64,000 nucleotides of DNA from Marinomonas flavescens (GCF_004352835.1 NZ_SJSB01000006.1:149509-213508), one strand, 5' to 3'; positions 45,601 through 54,762 are shown, counted from the stretch's first letter. Made by a program: numbers and translations. The notes: generated from the letters alone by a model not told the origin.

Positions 45601-45977
45601 ATACAGCTCGCACTAAGACTCATCTAGATTGCGATGAAAACATTATTAAACTAGACCGAGCTTTCTCTCATTTCTTAGCTGAACTATCACGATTTAGCAC
45701 ACCAAATACTGAAGATTCCTCACTCAAAACAGAAAGCGACCCAGAACAAACAGACAATCTAGCAATCTGCCTTTCTTTGATCGACGAGCTCATCGAGCTT
45801 GCCAACAGTGGCGAACTGGATGACAACAAAATGACGCAATTAATTAACAGCGCCCCCGTTTCGTCAAAAACAGCGATTACACAAGCCGTTGATCATTTAT
45901 CCAACTTTGATTTTGAACAAGGCGTAATAGAACTTGCACAGCTCAAAAGCATATTCACTGAAGGGGAAGCTCTATGA
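42603..45977 (+). CDS. MHYT-PAS-PAS hybrid sensor histidine kinase with REC and Hpt domains
   Basis: A 1124-residue kinase. Residues about 15-260 are a membrane MHYT sensor (MHFIGMLAF, MHYMGMAGM, MHYAGMEGA; seven or so helices), proposed in the family to bind metal and sense gas or redox. Two PAS domains follow (about 275-395 and 405-530), then a HisKA with His551 (NMSHEIRTPMNSIIGFSELL) and HATPase (NLIGNAIKFTESG, DTGIGIE, FGGTGLGTS). A REC domain has Asp833 (LILMDLQMPKMDG), and an Hpt has His977 (SAHAIKGVAANL). It overlaps the HD-GYP gene by 4 bp. It is a complete phosphorelay chain. Confidence 0.9.
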   Translation: MLWLNTFFTTQTIPQNQLMIGHYDYPLVALSIIVAAAASFFALHFATAAQHITSSAYKKIALISGSLIMAGGIWSMHFIGMLAFQMNGNIEYDFFLTLISILPSLIASYVALRMLADTQTLTPLRLIIGGITVGAGIGTMHYMGMAGMNMHATLLYEPFWFFLSIAIAVALAIIALSARYYISKTWPSWNLQIINVISASIMGAAISGMHYAGMEGARFIMPAGQHTMIATENNHDGLSITIATITILLSILATNITSQIRYRQLFKEKADNELRLQTTLDTAIDGIISMDAKGIILAFNKAAEQIFGWTESELIGKRISVLLPKSNNLHSRKALITYLKNAIKQHVGLDNEITVLHKNGHIIPIRLAIGRVDVVGKKPMFVGFVTDISVRKEMEEKIKKSEEQYRSLIRNIPGVSFRSLFNQDMPPIFISKAVKQLIGWQADDFYQGKVTVSKTIHPDDIDRLKQTVNTAIAEHRSYSLEYRLQHKEGSTIWVLENANIVFNEDGIPEWIDGVMLDITERVEMESALRQAKEEAEVAAESKAAFLANMSHEIRTPMNSIIGFSELLLEMGNEPEQQKYLDTICQSARSLLYLLNDILDSAKLEKNKLELDLRPFILSDLVDSSISTLWLQAKNKGISLQFDIDDSLAIAYIGAGERIRQILINLIGNAIKFTESGQVELRVFPMAPPFIRFEITDTGIGIEADRLENIFDPFTQADASMSRRFGGTGLGTSISKQLVALMGGTIHAKSTINVGSTFYFDIPLEISAPPTETENSALVCIPPQDILVVDDIPQNITLLSHLLSRQGHTVFTARDGLEAVEAYKSLQPNLILMDLQMPKMDGVTATQIIRTYESSHGLDNIPVIALTASVLMEDRLDAKKAGMNGFATKPIDRLALNNEMARVLNMTDLPLLSASNKAELSPHKRKEIHFEKGLDLWGERKLYIGELEKFAKKNMTLSQEFKRLLNEELYQELSQSAHAIKGVAANLALVNLSQQASSVENTARTKTHLDCDENIIKLDRAFSHFLAELSRFSTPNTEDSSLKTESDPEQTDNLAICLSLIDELIELANSGELDDNKMTQLINSAPVSSKTAITQAVDHLSNFDFEQGVIELAQLKSIFTEGEAL

Positions 45978-46981
45978 TACTCGGCGCGATTAAATCCCCT
46001 AGAATTTTATTGGTCGACGATGAACCTACCAATCTTAGAGTGCTAAAAAAGGTACTAGAAGACAAATACCGTCTTTCTTTTGCACGCTCTGGAGAAGACG
46101 CGTTAAACATAGTCAAAAAAGAGAGCGTCGATCTTATCTTACTGGATGTAATGATGCCTGAAATGACAGGCTTCGAAGTGTGTGAAAAGCTCAAACAAAA
46201 CCCAGACACCGCTCATATTCCAGTGATTTTCGTTACTGCATTACGTGACACAGTCGATGAGGCGAAAGGCTTTGAGATCGGCGCTGTCGACTATATTACC
46301 AAGCCCATTACGCCAACTATTGTATTTGCTCGAGTAAAAACACATCTGTCCTTGATCCAAGCGAATGTACTTAAAGCGACGCACATTGATTTAATCCAAC
46401 GCCTAGGCCGAGCTGCTGAATACAAAGACAATGAAACAGGCATGCACGTTCAGCGCGTCAGCCATTTTGCTAAAATCATGGCCATGGCCTGCGGTTATAA
46501 TGAATTCGTTGCTGATGAATTAATGATGGCAGCACCTATGCATGACCTAGGTAAGATAGGCATTGCTGATAGCATCCTACTTAAACCTGGAAAGCTAACC
46601 GCAGAAGAATATGAGATCATGAAGAACCACACTCATATTGGCGCGGAAATATTAGCCAACCCGAAATCCCATCTGATTGCACTTGCTCGCTCAGTGGCGA
46701 TTACTCACCATGAAAAGTGGGATGGCAGCGGCTATCCATACGGTCTGTCTGGTGAAGATATTCCGATCGAGGGACGTATCGTTGCTCTCGTCGATGTTTT
46801 CGACGCTTTAACCTCCGAGCGACCTTATAAAAAAGCGTGGTCTATAGAAGAAGCTATCGATTTCATCCAAGACCAAAGTGGCAAACACTTTGACCCTTAT
46901 CTGGTCATGCTACTGATACAAGAATTGCCTAAGCTATTAGAGATAAAACAACAATTTTCTGAAGAGATGCCTGCAAATTAA
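45974..46981 (+). CDS. Response regulator with HD-GYP domain (putative cyclic-di-GMP phosphodiesterase)
   Basis: A 335-residue protein. The N-terminal REC domain (about 1-130) has the acidic pair VDDEP and phospho-acceptor Asp58 (LILLDVMMPEMTGFEV). The HD-GYP domain (about 145-325) contains MHDLGKIGIADS (HD), TLIGAEIL-like and HHEKWDGSGYPYGL (GYP), and ALVDVFDALTSERPYK. Such domains hydrolyse cyclic-di-GMP. Overlap with the hybrid kinase by 4 bp makes it the obvious output of the relay. Confidence 0.93.
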   Translation: MILGAIKSPRILLVDDEPTNLRVLKKVLEDKYRLSFARSGEDALNIVKKESVDLILLDVMMPEMTGFEVCEKLKQNPDTAHIPVIFVTALRDTVDEAKGFEIGAVDYITKPITPTIVFARVKTHLSLIQANVLKATHIDLIQRLGRAAEYKDNETGMHVQRVSHFAKIMAMACGYNEFVADELMMAAPMHDLGKIGIADSILLKPGKLTAEEYEIMKNHTHIGAEILANPKSHLIALARSVAITHHEKWDGSGYPYGLSGEDIPIEGRIVALVDVFDALTSERPYKKAWSIEEAIDFIQDQSGKHFDPYLVMLLIQELPKLLEIKQQFSEEMPAN

Positions 46982-47134
46982 CGCAGAGGCAATTGAAAAC
47001 CGCAAAAAAAGCGCCATTTTAGTTAGCAAAGGCTAAGGGGGAGTGAATTAATACAAAGACGTTTACTTATCCCTTGCCAGATTTCTAATTACCTCAATCA
47101 TGTTGTTTATATTAACAACCATAGGTCTTATTCT

Positions 47135-48067
47135 ATGAATACCTTCTCTCACTTGGTGGCCTCATTACTTGGTCAAGGTGTCAGTACACAGAATACTCAA
47201 CTTGGCATATTGCGAATAAATGGCAGCGATGCAAGCAAATTTCTTCAAGGCCAAGCGTCTTGCGATATGACAAAACTGTCTGAATCAACGGGTCTGTACG
47301 GTGCGATATGTAGCGTCAAAGGCAGAATTATCAGTAACTTTTTTGTTATTCAAGAACAAGAAGATACCTTATTGATTATGAACGAGCCTCTGGTTGAAAT
47401 TGCTCTCAACCACTTAAAAAAATACGCGGTGTTTTTCAAAGTGACCCTGAGCGATGCAAGCGAAGAGTTTGCCATTGAATCGCATTTTAGCGCATCCACC
47501 AGCAGCGCTATTCCAGACGCATTGTCTGAACAATTGCCAGTAGAGATCAGCCATGAATCAATCACGCTGACCATCAGTGACAGCCCAACCCGAGCAACAC
47601 TTTGCTTACAACGCAAACGTGATGCAGCCGTTGAACAGGTAAATGAACACATGCCTGCGCCGTCACAAGCCGAGCTATTGTCTTTGCTCACTGCACGACC
47701 ATTAATCGATGTAGAACAAAGTGAAGAAGTACTCCCCCAATGGCTTAATATGCAACGTACTGGCGGCATCAGCTTCACAAAAGGTTGTTACACTGGACAA
47801 GAAATCGTCGCGCGAATGCAATACCGTGGAAAATCGAAAAAGCAGCTAGCACTCTTTAGCTGGGAAGGCGACCACGACGTTAGCCCCACTTTATTAGACA
47901 GTGAAGGTAAAAGCATTGGCAGCGTATTTAAAAGCGCGCGTTTTAATGACCTGAATGTTGCTCAAATCATCCTCAATATAGAACCAACCGATGTAGATAA
48001 TTTTTTCCTAGGTGGACAAGCGGTCACCTTGCAGCCTCTGCCCTATCGACTTGAAAACACTAAATAA
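47135..48067 (+). CDS. ygfZ: Folate-binding protein YgfZ (Fe-S cluster repair, GcvT-like)
   Basis: A 310-residue YgfZ/GcvT-like protein. Typical motifs are LRINGSDASKFLQGQASCDM, GLYGAICSVKGRIISNFFV and the signature KGCYTGQEIVARMQYRGKSK with the conserved Cys. YgfZ uses tetrahydrofolate and helps to maintain Fe-S enzymes such as MiaB. It lies after the HD-GYP gene with about 150 bp between, and ends at a strong terminator. Confidence 0.92.
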   Translation: MNTFSHLVASLLGQGVSTQNTQLGILRINGSDASKFLQGQASCDMTKLSESTGLYGAICSVKGRIISNFFVIQEQEDTLLIMNEPLVEIALNHLKKYAVFFKVTLSDASEEFAIESHFSASTSSAIPDALSEQLPVEISHESITLTISDSPTRATLCLQRKRDAAVEQVNEHMPAPSQAELLSLLTARPLIDVEQSEEVLPQWLNMQRTGGISFTKGCYTGQEIVARMQYRGKSKKQLALFSWEGDHDVSPTLLDSEGKSIGSVFKSARFNDLNVAQIILNIEPTDVDNFFLGGQAVTLQPLPYRLENTK

Positions 48068-48072
48068 TCCAC

Positions 48073-48104
48073 AAAAAAAGGAGCTTCAATGAGCTCCTTT
48101 TTTT
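48073..48104. terminator. Bidirectional terminator between ygfZ and ung
   Basis: A7 then GGAGCT (48080-48085), 6-nt loop, AGCTCC (48092-48097) and T7. Works for both convergent genes. Confidence 0.92.
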
Positions 48105-48119
48105 AGACTTATTATTCGT

Positions 48120-48791
48120 TCAAATCGGATCTAATGCCCACTTGATCGGTGTTTTTCCAATACTCTGTAAATACGCATTGGTTTGAGAAAAGTGGCCACA
48201 CCCTAAAAAACCACGATAAGCAGATAAAGGCGATGGATGAACACTTTCTAACACGCAGTGTTTTTGGCGATCAATATAGCGGCCTTTTTTCTGGGCATAC
48301 GCTCCCCACAATAAAAACACTACACCTTCTTGTTCTTGGTTTATCCGCTCAATAATTTTATCGGTAAAGGTTTCCCAACCTTTCTTTTGATGAGATCCTG
48401 CTTTACTGGCTTCTACCGTCAGCACACTGTTCAGTAACAACACACCTTGTTCTGCCCATTGATTTAAAAAGCCATGCTCGGCGGGAGGAACCCCTAAATC
48501 ACGGGTCAATTCTTTATAAATATTCACTAACGACGGCGGGACTTTTACCCCCGGCTTAACGGAAAAAGACAAACCATGAGCTTGACCTGGGCCGTGATAA
48601 GGGTCTTGTCCTAATATCACTACTTTTACTTGTTCAAAGGGCGTTTCTACTAAGGCATTAAAACAATCATTGGCTTCTGGATAGATGTTCTTTTCCTGCC
48701 TCTCAAGCGATAAAAACTGCATTAAAGAGTGCATGTAATCTTTGTCAAATTCGCTGGCTAATCGTGTTTGCCAACTTGAAGGTAGTGTCAT
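48120..48791 (-). CDS. ung: Uracil-DNA glycosylase
   Basis: A 223-residue family 1 UDG. The catalytic-water motif [20 protein letters not shown] and the Leu-loop [19 protein letters not shown] are present, plus [10 protein letters not shown] and [10 protein letters not shown]. It removes uracil from DNA in base excision repair. Placed 9 bp or so after the phosphotransferase gene, so it may share its message. Confidence 0.96.
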   Translation of the reverse strand: MTLPSSWQTRLASEFDKDYMHSLMQFLSLERQEKNIYPEANDCFNALVETPFEQVKVVILGQDPYHGPGQAHGLSFSVKPGVKVPPSLVNIYKELTRDLGVPPAEHGFLNQWAEQGVLLLNSVLTVEASKAGSHQKKGWETFTDKIIERINQEQEGVVFLLWGAYAQKKGRYIDRQKHCVLESVHPSPLSAYRGFLGCGHFSQTNAYLQSIGKTPIKWALDPI

Positions 48792-48800
48792 ATTACAACC

Positions 48801-49694
48801 CTAAATTGTCGGTTCTGATAGTAAAAAAGGATTCAAAGACGGCATTGTTTTGAAATCATGATAAAAGCCCAGTGCTTCAGGATCATCGGGCGTTGTCAGG
48901 TGTTTCAATAATAACCATGTCATTTCTCTGAGAGAATACGCCAAACAGTACTGCTCTAAACGCCATAAAGTATCTTTCTCATCCAGCAAAGGTTCATAGG
49001 CGAATATAAGGGCTTGCCGTTGAGTCTGGTTTAAATTATGCGATCGCGCGACTACCGCAAGATCAAATATAGGATCACCCATTCCCGCATACTCCCAATC
49101 GATCAACCAAAAATTTTGCTCATCCATTAACAGGTTTTTAGGATTTAAATCATTATGACAAACAACAGGAGAACCTTTAAAGGAAACTCGCTCAAGCGAT
49201 CCTAACTTTTCTTCCAAATACGCATGCTCTTTTTTGAGTTCTGGCCTAGCAGAAAGAAAACGCTGAATACCATTAAGGTAATGACTAATCACCTTATAAA
49301 TACAGAACGTGTGATCAACGACGGGGAGTTGATGTGTTACTTTCAAGGCTCTCGCAATGCGATCAATATTCTCTGAAGTATGCGTCACACTCCAATCAAA
49401 AGAAGGCTGAGACACATACCGACAAACAAAAGCCCCAACTTCATCATGCCAAAGCAGCTCTGGGGATAATCCCGCCTGCGCCGCCATCGATAGAATCTGC
49501 ATTTCACTCTGGCGATTAATGTAAAAAGCAGACTCATCCAGCGCTGGGACTCTCAATACCAACTGCGGGAAACCATCCCAATCAAGACGGTAAACCTGAT
49601 TTGAAAAACCTTCTTCGAAAGGGATCGCTGTTATTCGATCAAATTGGGGTAAAATCACCACCATTCTTTCAAAATACTCAGATAAATTAATCAT
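48801..49694 (-). CDS. Choline/aminoglycoside kinase-like phosphotransferase
   Basis: A 297-residue APH-superfamily protein starting MINLSEYFERMVVILPQFD at ATG 49694. The kinase core has the Brenner-type motif VVCHNDLNPKNLLM and the metal-binding LIDWEYAGMGDPIFDLA, which resemble choline kinase/LicA and thiamine kinase ThiK more than antibiotic-resistance enzymes. Substrate unknown. A start at 49844 would reach into the hexR promoter and coding region and is unlikely. Divergent from hexR. Confidence 0.82.
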   Translation of the reverse strand: MINLSEYFERMVVILPQFDRITAIPFEEGFSNQVYRLDWDGFPQLVLRVPALDESAFYINRQSEMQILSMAAQAGLSPELLWHDEVGAFVCRYVSQPSFDWSVTHTSENIDRIARALKVTHQLPVVDHTFCIYKVISHYLNGIQRFLSARPELKKEHAYLEEKLGSLERVSFKGSPVVCHNDLNPKNLLMDEQNFWLIDWEYAGMGDPIFDLAVVARSHNLNQTQRQALIFAYEPLLDEKDTLWRLEQYCLAYSLREMTWLLLKHLTTPDDPEALGFYHDFKTMPSLNPFLLSEPTI

Positions 49695-49773
49695 TTTGTT
49701 GCCAGAATTGTAAGTCACTGTCAGAATGTCGAATACAACTATCCGAGTCAATAGACAATTTTGAAGCAAATCA

Positions 49774-50640
49774 ATGAATAAACACGAAGACATTATTCGT
49801 AAAATACAAGAGAGTCTAGGTACTCTCAGTAAATCAGAACGCAAAGTTGCTGAAGCAATTCTTGCCGACCCTAAAACGACGATTCACTCTAGCATCGCTA
49901 AACTGGCTGCTCGAGCTGAAGTAAGTGAACCTACGGTAAACCGATTCTGTCGTAGCTTAATTGGCAGCGGCTTTCCTGACTTCAAAGTATCTTTGGCTCA
50001 AAGTTTAGCGACGGGAACACCTTACGTTAATCTTAACGTAGAACCTGACGATGCTCCTGGTGCTGTCACAGCTAAAATCTTCGAAGCGGCTAAGAACAAC
50101 TTAACTCGCGCGCAAGAAATTTTACCCGAAGCATTAATTAGTCGAGCTGTTGATGTACTTGCCCAAGCTCGTCGCATTGAGTTTTACGGCTTAGGCGCAT
50201 CAGGCCCTGTTGCGAAAGACGCTCATCATAAATTCTTTCGTTTAAACATGCCGGTTGTTGCTTACACTGATATTTTAGTTCAGCGTATGGCTGCGGCAGG
50301 AACACATCCAGGCGATGCAGTTGTTGTTATTTCTTATACAGGAAGAACGCTACCACTCATTGAGACTGCCCGTGTAGCAAGAGAAGCTGGAGCGACCGTC
50401 ATCGGTATAACTAACCCAGACTCTCCTTTAACTGAGCACTGCTCTATTGTACTGCCAATTGAAGAAACAGAAGACACAGATATTTATACTCCTATGAGTT
50501 CTCGTATCGTCTACTTAACCTTGATTGATGCATTAGCTACCGGCGTTTTATTGAAACGTGGGCCTGAGTTTAATGCACACCTTAGAAAGCTTAAATTAAG
50601 CGTTCAAGACACTCGCTTGCCTAAAGTTGAAAAGAAATAG
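49774..50640 (+). CDS. hexR: RpiR-family regulator HexR
   Basis: A 288-residue protein: N-terminal HTH_6 (LSKSERKVAEAIL, KLAARAEVSEPTVNRFCRSL) and a C-terminal SIS domain (about 125-265: EFYGLGASGPVAKDAHHKF, VVISYTGRTLPLIETAR) that senses 2-keto-3-deoxy-6-phosphogluconate. HexR controls Entner-Doudoroff and gap/pyk genes in Pseudomonas and Shewanella. Two matching boxes lie upstream of edd and gap in this window. zwf, pgl and eda, usual neighbours, are not seen. Confidence 0.92.
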   Translation: MNKHEDIIRKIQESLGTLSKSERKVAEAILADPKTTIHSSIAKLAARAEVSEPTVNRFCRSLIGSGFPDFKVSLAQSLATGTPYVNLNVEPDDAPGAVTAKIFEAAKNNLTRAQEILPEALISRAVDVLAQARRIEFYGLGASGPVAKDAHHKFFRLNMPVVAYTDILVQRMAAAGTHPGDAVVVISYTGRTLPLIETARVAREAGATVIGITNPDSPLTEHCSIVLPIEETEDTDIYTPMSSRIVYLTLIDALATGVLLKRGPEFNAHLRKLKLSVQDTRLPKVEKK

Positions 50641-50668
50641 GCTCGGCCGTAAGCGAGAAAATATAAAA

Positions 50669-50690
50669 GGCATCCATCGGATGTCTTTTT
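50669..50690 (+). terminator. Terminator after hexR
   Basis: Stem GGCATCC (50669-50675) with GGATGTC (50679-50685), one G-U pair, 3-nt loop, then T5. Confidence 0.78.
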
Positions 50691-50831
50691 ACGATCTGAC
50701 AAAATTTTGACATTTATTTTCAGGCATTCATTTACTTTCCAGATGATTTTGTAACTTTGCCAGAGTTTTTTGAAAGATAATCCGTCTATACCCACCTAGA
50801 ATGCACAATCTAGTCATGAAGTGTGCTAAAA

Positions 50832-50859
50832 ATGGTCAACATATACAATGTTTGACCAT
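50832..50859. promoter_or_regulatory. Imperfect palindrome upstream of putP
   Basis: ATGGTCAACAT (50832-50842) and ATGTTTGACCAT (50848-50859) are inverted around ATACA, with one base missing on the left arm. It lies about 205 bp before the putP ATG in a 423-bp gap with no gene. Candidate operator; regulator unknown. Confidence 0.5.
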
Positions 50860-51063
50860 CACGCTTGCACTATATTTCACCGGCTTTATACGTTAAAAAC
50901 ATTTAAAAATTATAATTATTCGATACGAATTGGTGGAAGAATCTTCTATCAACATACTGTTTAGGCCATTTACCAAAACTTGGTAGATACTTTATCAACA
51001 GTACTGAGGCTCTCACTTAAAGAGCCATCGTATCAGCATGATTTTACCGAATCGGGGATTAAA

Positions 51064-52563
51064 ATGATTGAAAACTCAAGCTTTGCGATAAGCTTTACTT
51101 TTTTAGCTTATCTAATAGTCATGCTTGGCATTGGGCTTTACGCTTATAAGCTCACATCAAGCTCAGAAGACTACTTCTTAGGCGGACGCTCACTAGGACC
51201 TTGGCCAACAGCCATTTCTGCTGGTGCATCTGATATGAGTGGTTGGCTACTTCTAGGGCTACCAGGGTATGCGTTTGTCTCTGGCATGGAATCCATCTGG
51301 TTAGGTGGCGGCTTGCTAGTGGGCACTTGGTTGAACTGGCTATTGTGTGCGAAACGCTTACGTACCTACAGTATTACAGCGGACAACTCTTTGACGATCC
51401 CGCATTTTCTTGCGACTCGCTTTCAAGATAAATCCAAACTTATTCAAACCATTTCTGCAGCATTTATCCTGTTGTTCTTCTTGTTTTACACAAGTTCTGG
51501 CCTTGTTGCTGGCGGCAAACTCTTTGAAACTGTTTTCCACATCGATTACACCTACGCGGTTATTATCGGTACAGTTTGTGTTGTGTCTTACACACTATTT
51601 GGTGGTTTCTTAGCGGTTGCATGGACAGATCTTGTGCAAGGCCTAATGATGGCCGCGGCATTGGTTGTCGTTCCTTTAGTTGCCCTTGACGGTAGCTGGT
51701 CTGAGCTTCCAAGTACATTGGCAGCAAAAAATCCTGAATTGCTAGACATTTGGACCAACGTAAAAGGTCAACCTCTGTCTTTCATTGGCATTGTTTCTTT
51801 GGTTGCTTGGGGATTAGGTTACTTTGGTCAGCCGCATATTTTGGCACGATTCAAAGCCTCTCGCTCTAACAAAGATATCAAAGTTGCACGTCGCATTGCC
51901 GTTAGCTGGACAATTATATGTATGGCTGGTGCTCTTGCTATTGGTTTATCAGGGATTGTATTTGTTGATAATCATCTAGGCGGAACGCTTGCAGATCCTG
52001 AGAAAATTTTCATGATCATGGTTAATGCAATTTTCCATCCTGTCGTAGCGGGTATTCTTCTTGCCGCTATATTAGCGGCTATCATGAGTACCGCTGACTC
52101 TCAACTGTTGGTTTCCTCTTCTGCTCTAGCTGAAGATTTCTACAAACAACTCATCAATAAAAATGCAACTCAAAAAGAAATCGTAAACGTTGGACGCCTT
52201 GGTGTTGTTGCTATTGCTGTCATAGCTCTAGTACTAGCATTGAACCCAAACAGTTCAGTATTGGGCTTAGTGTCTTATGCTTGGGCTGGCTTTGGTGCTG
52301 CATTTGGCCCAGCCATTCTTTTGAGTCTCTTCTGGCGTAACATGCACCGCAACGGCGCTCTTGCCGGCATTATTGTTGGTGGCGTAACTATCGTTGTTTG
52401 GAAGCAGTTACATGGCGGCATATTCGACCTATACGAGATTGTTCCAGGCTTCATCTTCTCAACACTTGCTATCATCATATTTAGTTTGATGAGCGGCGCT
52501 CCTGAGAAGAAAGTGACGGATACTTTCGACGAGTACACTAAATCGTTAGATACGATGGAATAA
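51064..52563 (+). CDS. putP: Sodium/proline symporter
   Basis: A 499-residue member of the SSS family, ATG 51064 with GGGGA upstream. It has about 13 hydrophobic helices and the PutP signatures YFLGGRSLGPWPTAISAGAS, DMSGWLLLGLPG, GYFGQPHILARFKA and ILAAIMSTADSQLLVSSSAL with the sodium-site residues. It brings in proline for catabolism or osmoprotection. A start at 50980 adds a non-homologous stretch. No putA is nearby. Confidence 0.94.
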   Translation: MIENSSFAISFTFLAYLIVMLGIGLYAYKLTSSSEDYFLGGRSLGPWPTAISAGASDMSGWLLLGLPGYAFVSGMESIWLGGGLLVGTWLNWLLCAKRLRTYSITADNSLTIPHFLATRFQDKSKLIQTISAAFILLFFLFYTSSGLVAGGKLFETVFHIDYTYAVIIGTVCVVSYTLFGGFLAVAWTDLVQGLMMAAALVVVPLVALDGSWSELPSTLAAKNPELLDIWTNVKGQPLSFIGIVSLVAWGLGYFGQPHILARFKASRSNKDIKVARRIAVSWTIICMAGALAIGLSGIVFVDNHLGGTLADPEKIFMIMVNAIFHPVVAGILLAAILAAIMSTADSQLLVSSSALAEDFYKQLINKNATQKEIVNVGRLGVVAIAVIALVLALNPNSSVLGLVSYAWAGFGAAFGPAILLSLFWRNMHRNGALAGIIVGGVTIVVWKQLHGGIFDLYEIVPGFIFSTLAIIIFSLMSGAPEKKVTDTFDEYTKSLDTME

Positions 52564-52584
52564 GCACAAGCATTCCATTAAAAA

Positions 52585-52618
52585 GCCCAGTCCAAGTAAA
52601 TTGAACTGGGCTTTTTTT
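52585..52618 (+). terminator. Terminator after putP
   Basis: Stem GCCCAGT (52585-52591) with ACTGGGC (52605-52611) and T7 (52612-52618). Confidence 0.9.
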
Positions 52619-52653
52619 ATCACTCTTACTCCTCATACCAGTAACTGAACGGC

Positions 52654-52781
52654 CTCTGCTACTCTGCTACTCTGCTACTCTGCTACTCTGCTACTCTGCT
52701 ACTCTGCTACTCTGCTACTCTGCTACTCTGCTACTCTGCTACTCTGCTACTCTGCTACTCTGCTACTCTGCTACTCTGCTA
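52654..52781. repeat. Octanucleotide tandem repeat, 16 perfect copies
   Basis: The unit CTCTGCTA is repeated exactly 16 times without a single change over 128 bp. It lies between the putP terminator and the edd terminator in non-coding DNA. Unit length is not a multiple of three and no frame through it forms part of a supported gene. Confidence 0.97.
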
Positions 52782-52801
52782 CTACTCATTATTTAGAGCA
52801 T

Positions 52802-52828
52802 AAAAAAAAGGGCTTGCAAAGCAAGCCC
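52802..52828 (-). terminator. Terminator of edd
   Basis: Stem GGGCTTGC (52810-52817) with GCAAGCCC (52821-52828), 3-nt loop, and an A8 run at 52802-52809 that is a U-tract on the minus strand. A further small inverted repeat ACTAAC/GTTAGT lies at 52840-52855. Confidence 0.9.
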
Positions 52829-52874
52829 TAAACACCATTACTAACAAACGTTAGTAGTCAGAGGAACACTTAAA

Positions 52875-54689
52875 TTAATCGTTAAACAAGCTACAAGCAC
52901 CTTGCTCAGCACCGTTTACTAGCGCTCGCTGAGCACTGAATAGTTCGCGACCCATACCCTGATGAGAATCCGTCAAATCTTGGTGCGCTGCTGCTCTAGA
53001 GGCTAATTCTTCGTCAGAAACAAGTACTGATAAAGTACCTGATATTGCATCCAAACGGACCAAGTCGCCATTCTGAATTTTTGCGATTAAGCCGCCAGCT
53101 AGTGCTTCAGGCGTCAAATGAATGGCGGCAGGCACTTTACCTGATGCGCCAGACATACGGCCATCTGTTACTAGGGCCACTTTATAACCCTTGTCTTGCA
53201 AGTTAACTAAATAAGGGGTGAGTTTATGCAACTCTGGCATACCAATCGCTTTTGGCCCTTGAAAGCGAACTACAGCAACACAATCGTGCTCTAATTCACC
53301 ATTAATAATTGCATCAGCTAGGTCGTTTTGATTGTGAAATACCATGGCTGGCGCTTCAACGATGCGATTTTCTTCTGCTACTGCAGAAACTTTTATCACC
53401 GCACGACCTAAATTACCCTTAAGAAGTGATAAACCACCTTCTTTGCTGAATGGGTCTTCAATTGGTCGAACAACGCCTAGATCCAAACTTTGTTCTGTAC
53501 CATCGCGCCAAACAACATTGTCACCTTCCAAGAAAGGCTCTTTGGTGTAATGAGTTAAGCCTTTGCCAACAATGGTCATCACATCTTCATGAAGCAAACC
53601 ACCTTTAAGCAGCTGTTTAACAAGATACGCCATACCACCTGCAGCATGAAAATGGTTAATGTCTGCTTGGCCATTTGGATAAATTCGAGTCAATAATGGA
53701 ACGACTTTAGACAAGGCTGAGAAGTCATCCCAAGTGATGATAATGCCAGCTGCACGCGCAAAAGCGACAATGTGCATTGTATGGTTAGTCGAACCGCCAG
53801 TAGCCAATAGGCCAACGATCGCATTCACGATGCTTCGCTCATCAATGACTTCGTATAATGGGCGGAAATCACGACCCAATGACGTAATCTTAGTTGCTAG
53901 TTGTGCTGTATGTTTTGTTAATGCCGCACGCAATGGATCATCTGGATTAACAAACGATGAGCCTGGTAATTGCAGCCCCATCATTTCTACTAACAATTGG
54001 TTAGAGTTTGCTGTTCCGTAAAAAGTACAAGTACCAGCACTGTGGTAAGAGGCTGATTCTGCTTTAAGCAATTCTTCTCGACTCGCTTTGCCTTCTGCAT
54101 AACGCTGGCGTACTGCCGATTTTTCAGCATTAGTAATACCGGAATGCATCGGCCCAGCAGGTACAAATAAAGCCGGAAGATGACCGAATCGAAGTGCCGC
54201 AATCAATAGACCAGGTACAATTTTGTCACAAATACCTAAATACAAAGCGGCATCGAACATGTTATGAGACAGCGCAATCGCAGCACCTTGAGCTATGTTA
54301 TCGCGACTAAATAAGCTTAACTCCATGCCATCTTGGCCTTGAGTTATTCCGTCACACATTGCAGGAACACCGCCAGCAAATTGAGCAACACTGCCCATTT
54401 CTGCTACCGCTTGGCGAATTTGGTCAGGATAGTTATTGTAAGGCTGATGTGCAGATAACATATCGTTGTAAGAAGAAATTATGCCGATGTTGGCTTCTTC
54501 CATTAATGTCAGCTTTTGCTTATCGGTCGGCTGACAAGCGGCAAAACCATGAGCCAAATTACCACAAGATAATTTACCGCGGTGTGGGCCTTGCTCTTGT
54601 GCTTTTTTCATATCGGATAAGTATTGAGCGCGCAAAGACTGGCTGCGTTCAATGATGGCTTCAGTTACTTTCGTAACGATAGTATTCAT
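52875..54689 (-). CDS. edd: 6-phosphogluconate dehydratase
   Basis: A 604-residue IlvD/Edd Fe-S dehydratase. Family motifs include [79 protein letters not shown] and [19 protein letters not shown]. It makes KDPG from 6-phosphogluconate in the Entner-Doudoroff pathway. KDPG is the HexR signal, and HexR-like boxes lie upstream. eda is not present here. Divergent from gapA. Confidence 0.95.
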   Translation of the reverse strand: MNTIVTKVTEAIIERSQSLRAQYLSDMKKAQEQGPHRGKLSCGNLAHGFAACQPTDKQKLTLMEEANIGIISSYNDMLSAHQPYNNYPDQIRQAVAEMGSVAQFAGGVPAMCDGITQGQDGMELSLFSRDNIAQGAAIALSHNMFDAALYLGICDKIVPGLLIAALRFGHLPALFVPAGPMHSGITNAEKSAVRQRYAEGKASREELLKAESASYHSAGTCTFYGTANSNQLLVEMMGLQLPGSSFVNPDDPLRAALTKHTAQLATKITSLGRDFRPLYEVIDERSIVNAIVGLLATGGSTNHTMHIVAFARAAGIIITWDDFSALSKVVPLLTRIYPNGQADINHFHAAGGMAYLVKQLLKGGLLHEDVMTIVGKGLTHYTKEPFLEGDNVVWRDGTEQSLDLGVVRPIEDPFSKEGGLSLLKGNLGRAVIKVSAVAEENRIVEAPAMVFHNQNDLADAIINGELEHDCVAVVRFQGPKAIGMPELHKLTPYLVNLQDKGYKVALVTDGRMSGASGKVPAAIHLTPEALAGGLIAKIQNGDLVRLDAISGTLSVLVSDEELASRAAAHQDLTDSHQGMGRELFSAQRALVNGAEQGACSLFND

Positions 54690-54747
54690 ACTTTACTCCG
54701 TTTTGTTAAACAGCAGTCTCTGCCCGACTGATGTGTAATCATTTTTT

Positions 54748-54762
54748 TGTAATATTACTACA
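54748..54762. promoter_or_regulatory. HexR-like box proximal to edd
   Basis: TGTAATATTACTACA differs by one base from the palindromic HexR consensus reported in Shewanella (TGTAATWWWATTACA), 59 bp before the edd start. Confidence 0.6.

Noticed and set aside
48801..49694. Aminoglycoside resistance gene
   Set aside because: The core motifs and the housekeeping surroundings are closer to choline or thiamine kinases; nothing points to resistance.
52654..52781. CRISPR array
   Set aside because: The unit is only 8 bp and copies are directly adjacent without spacers; no cas genes are near.
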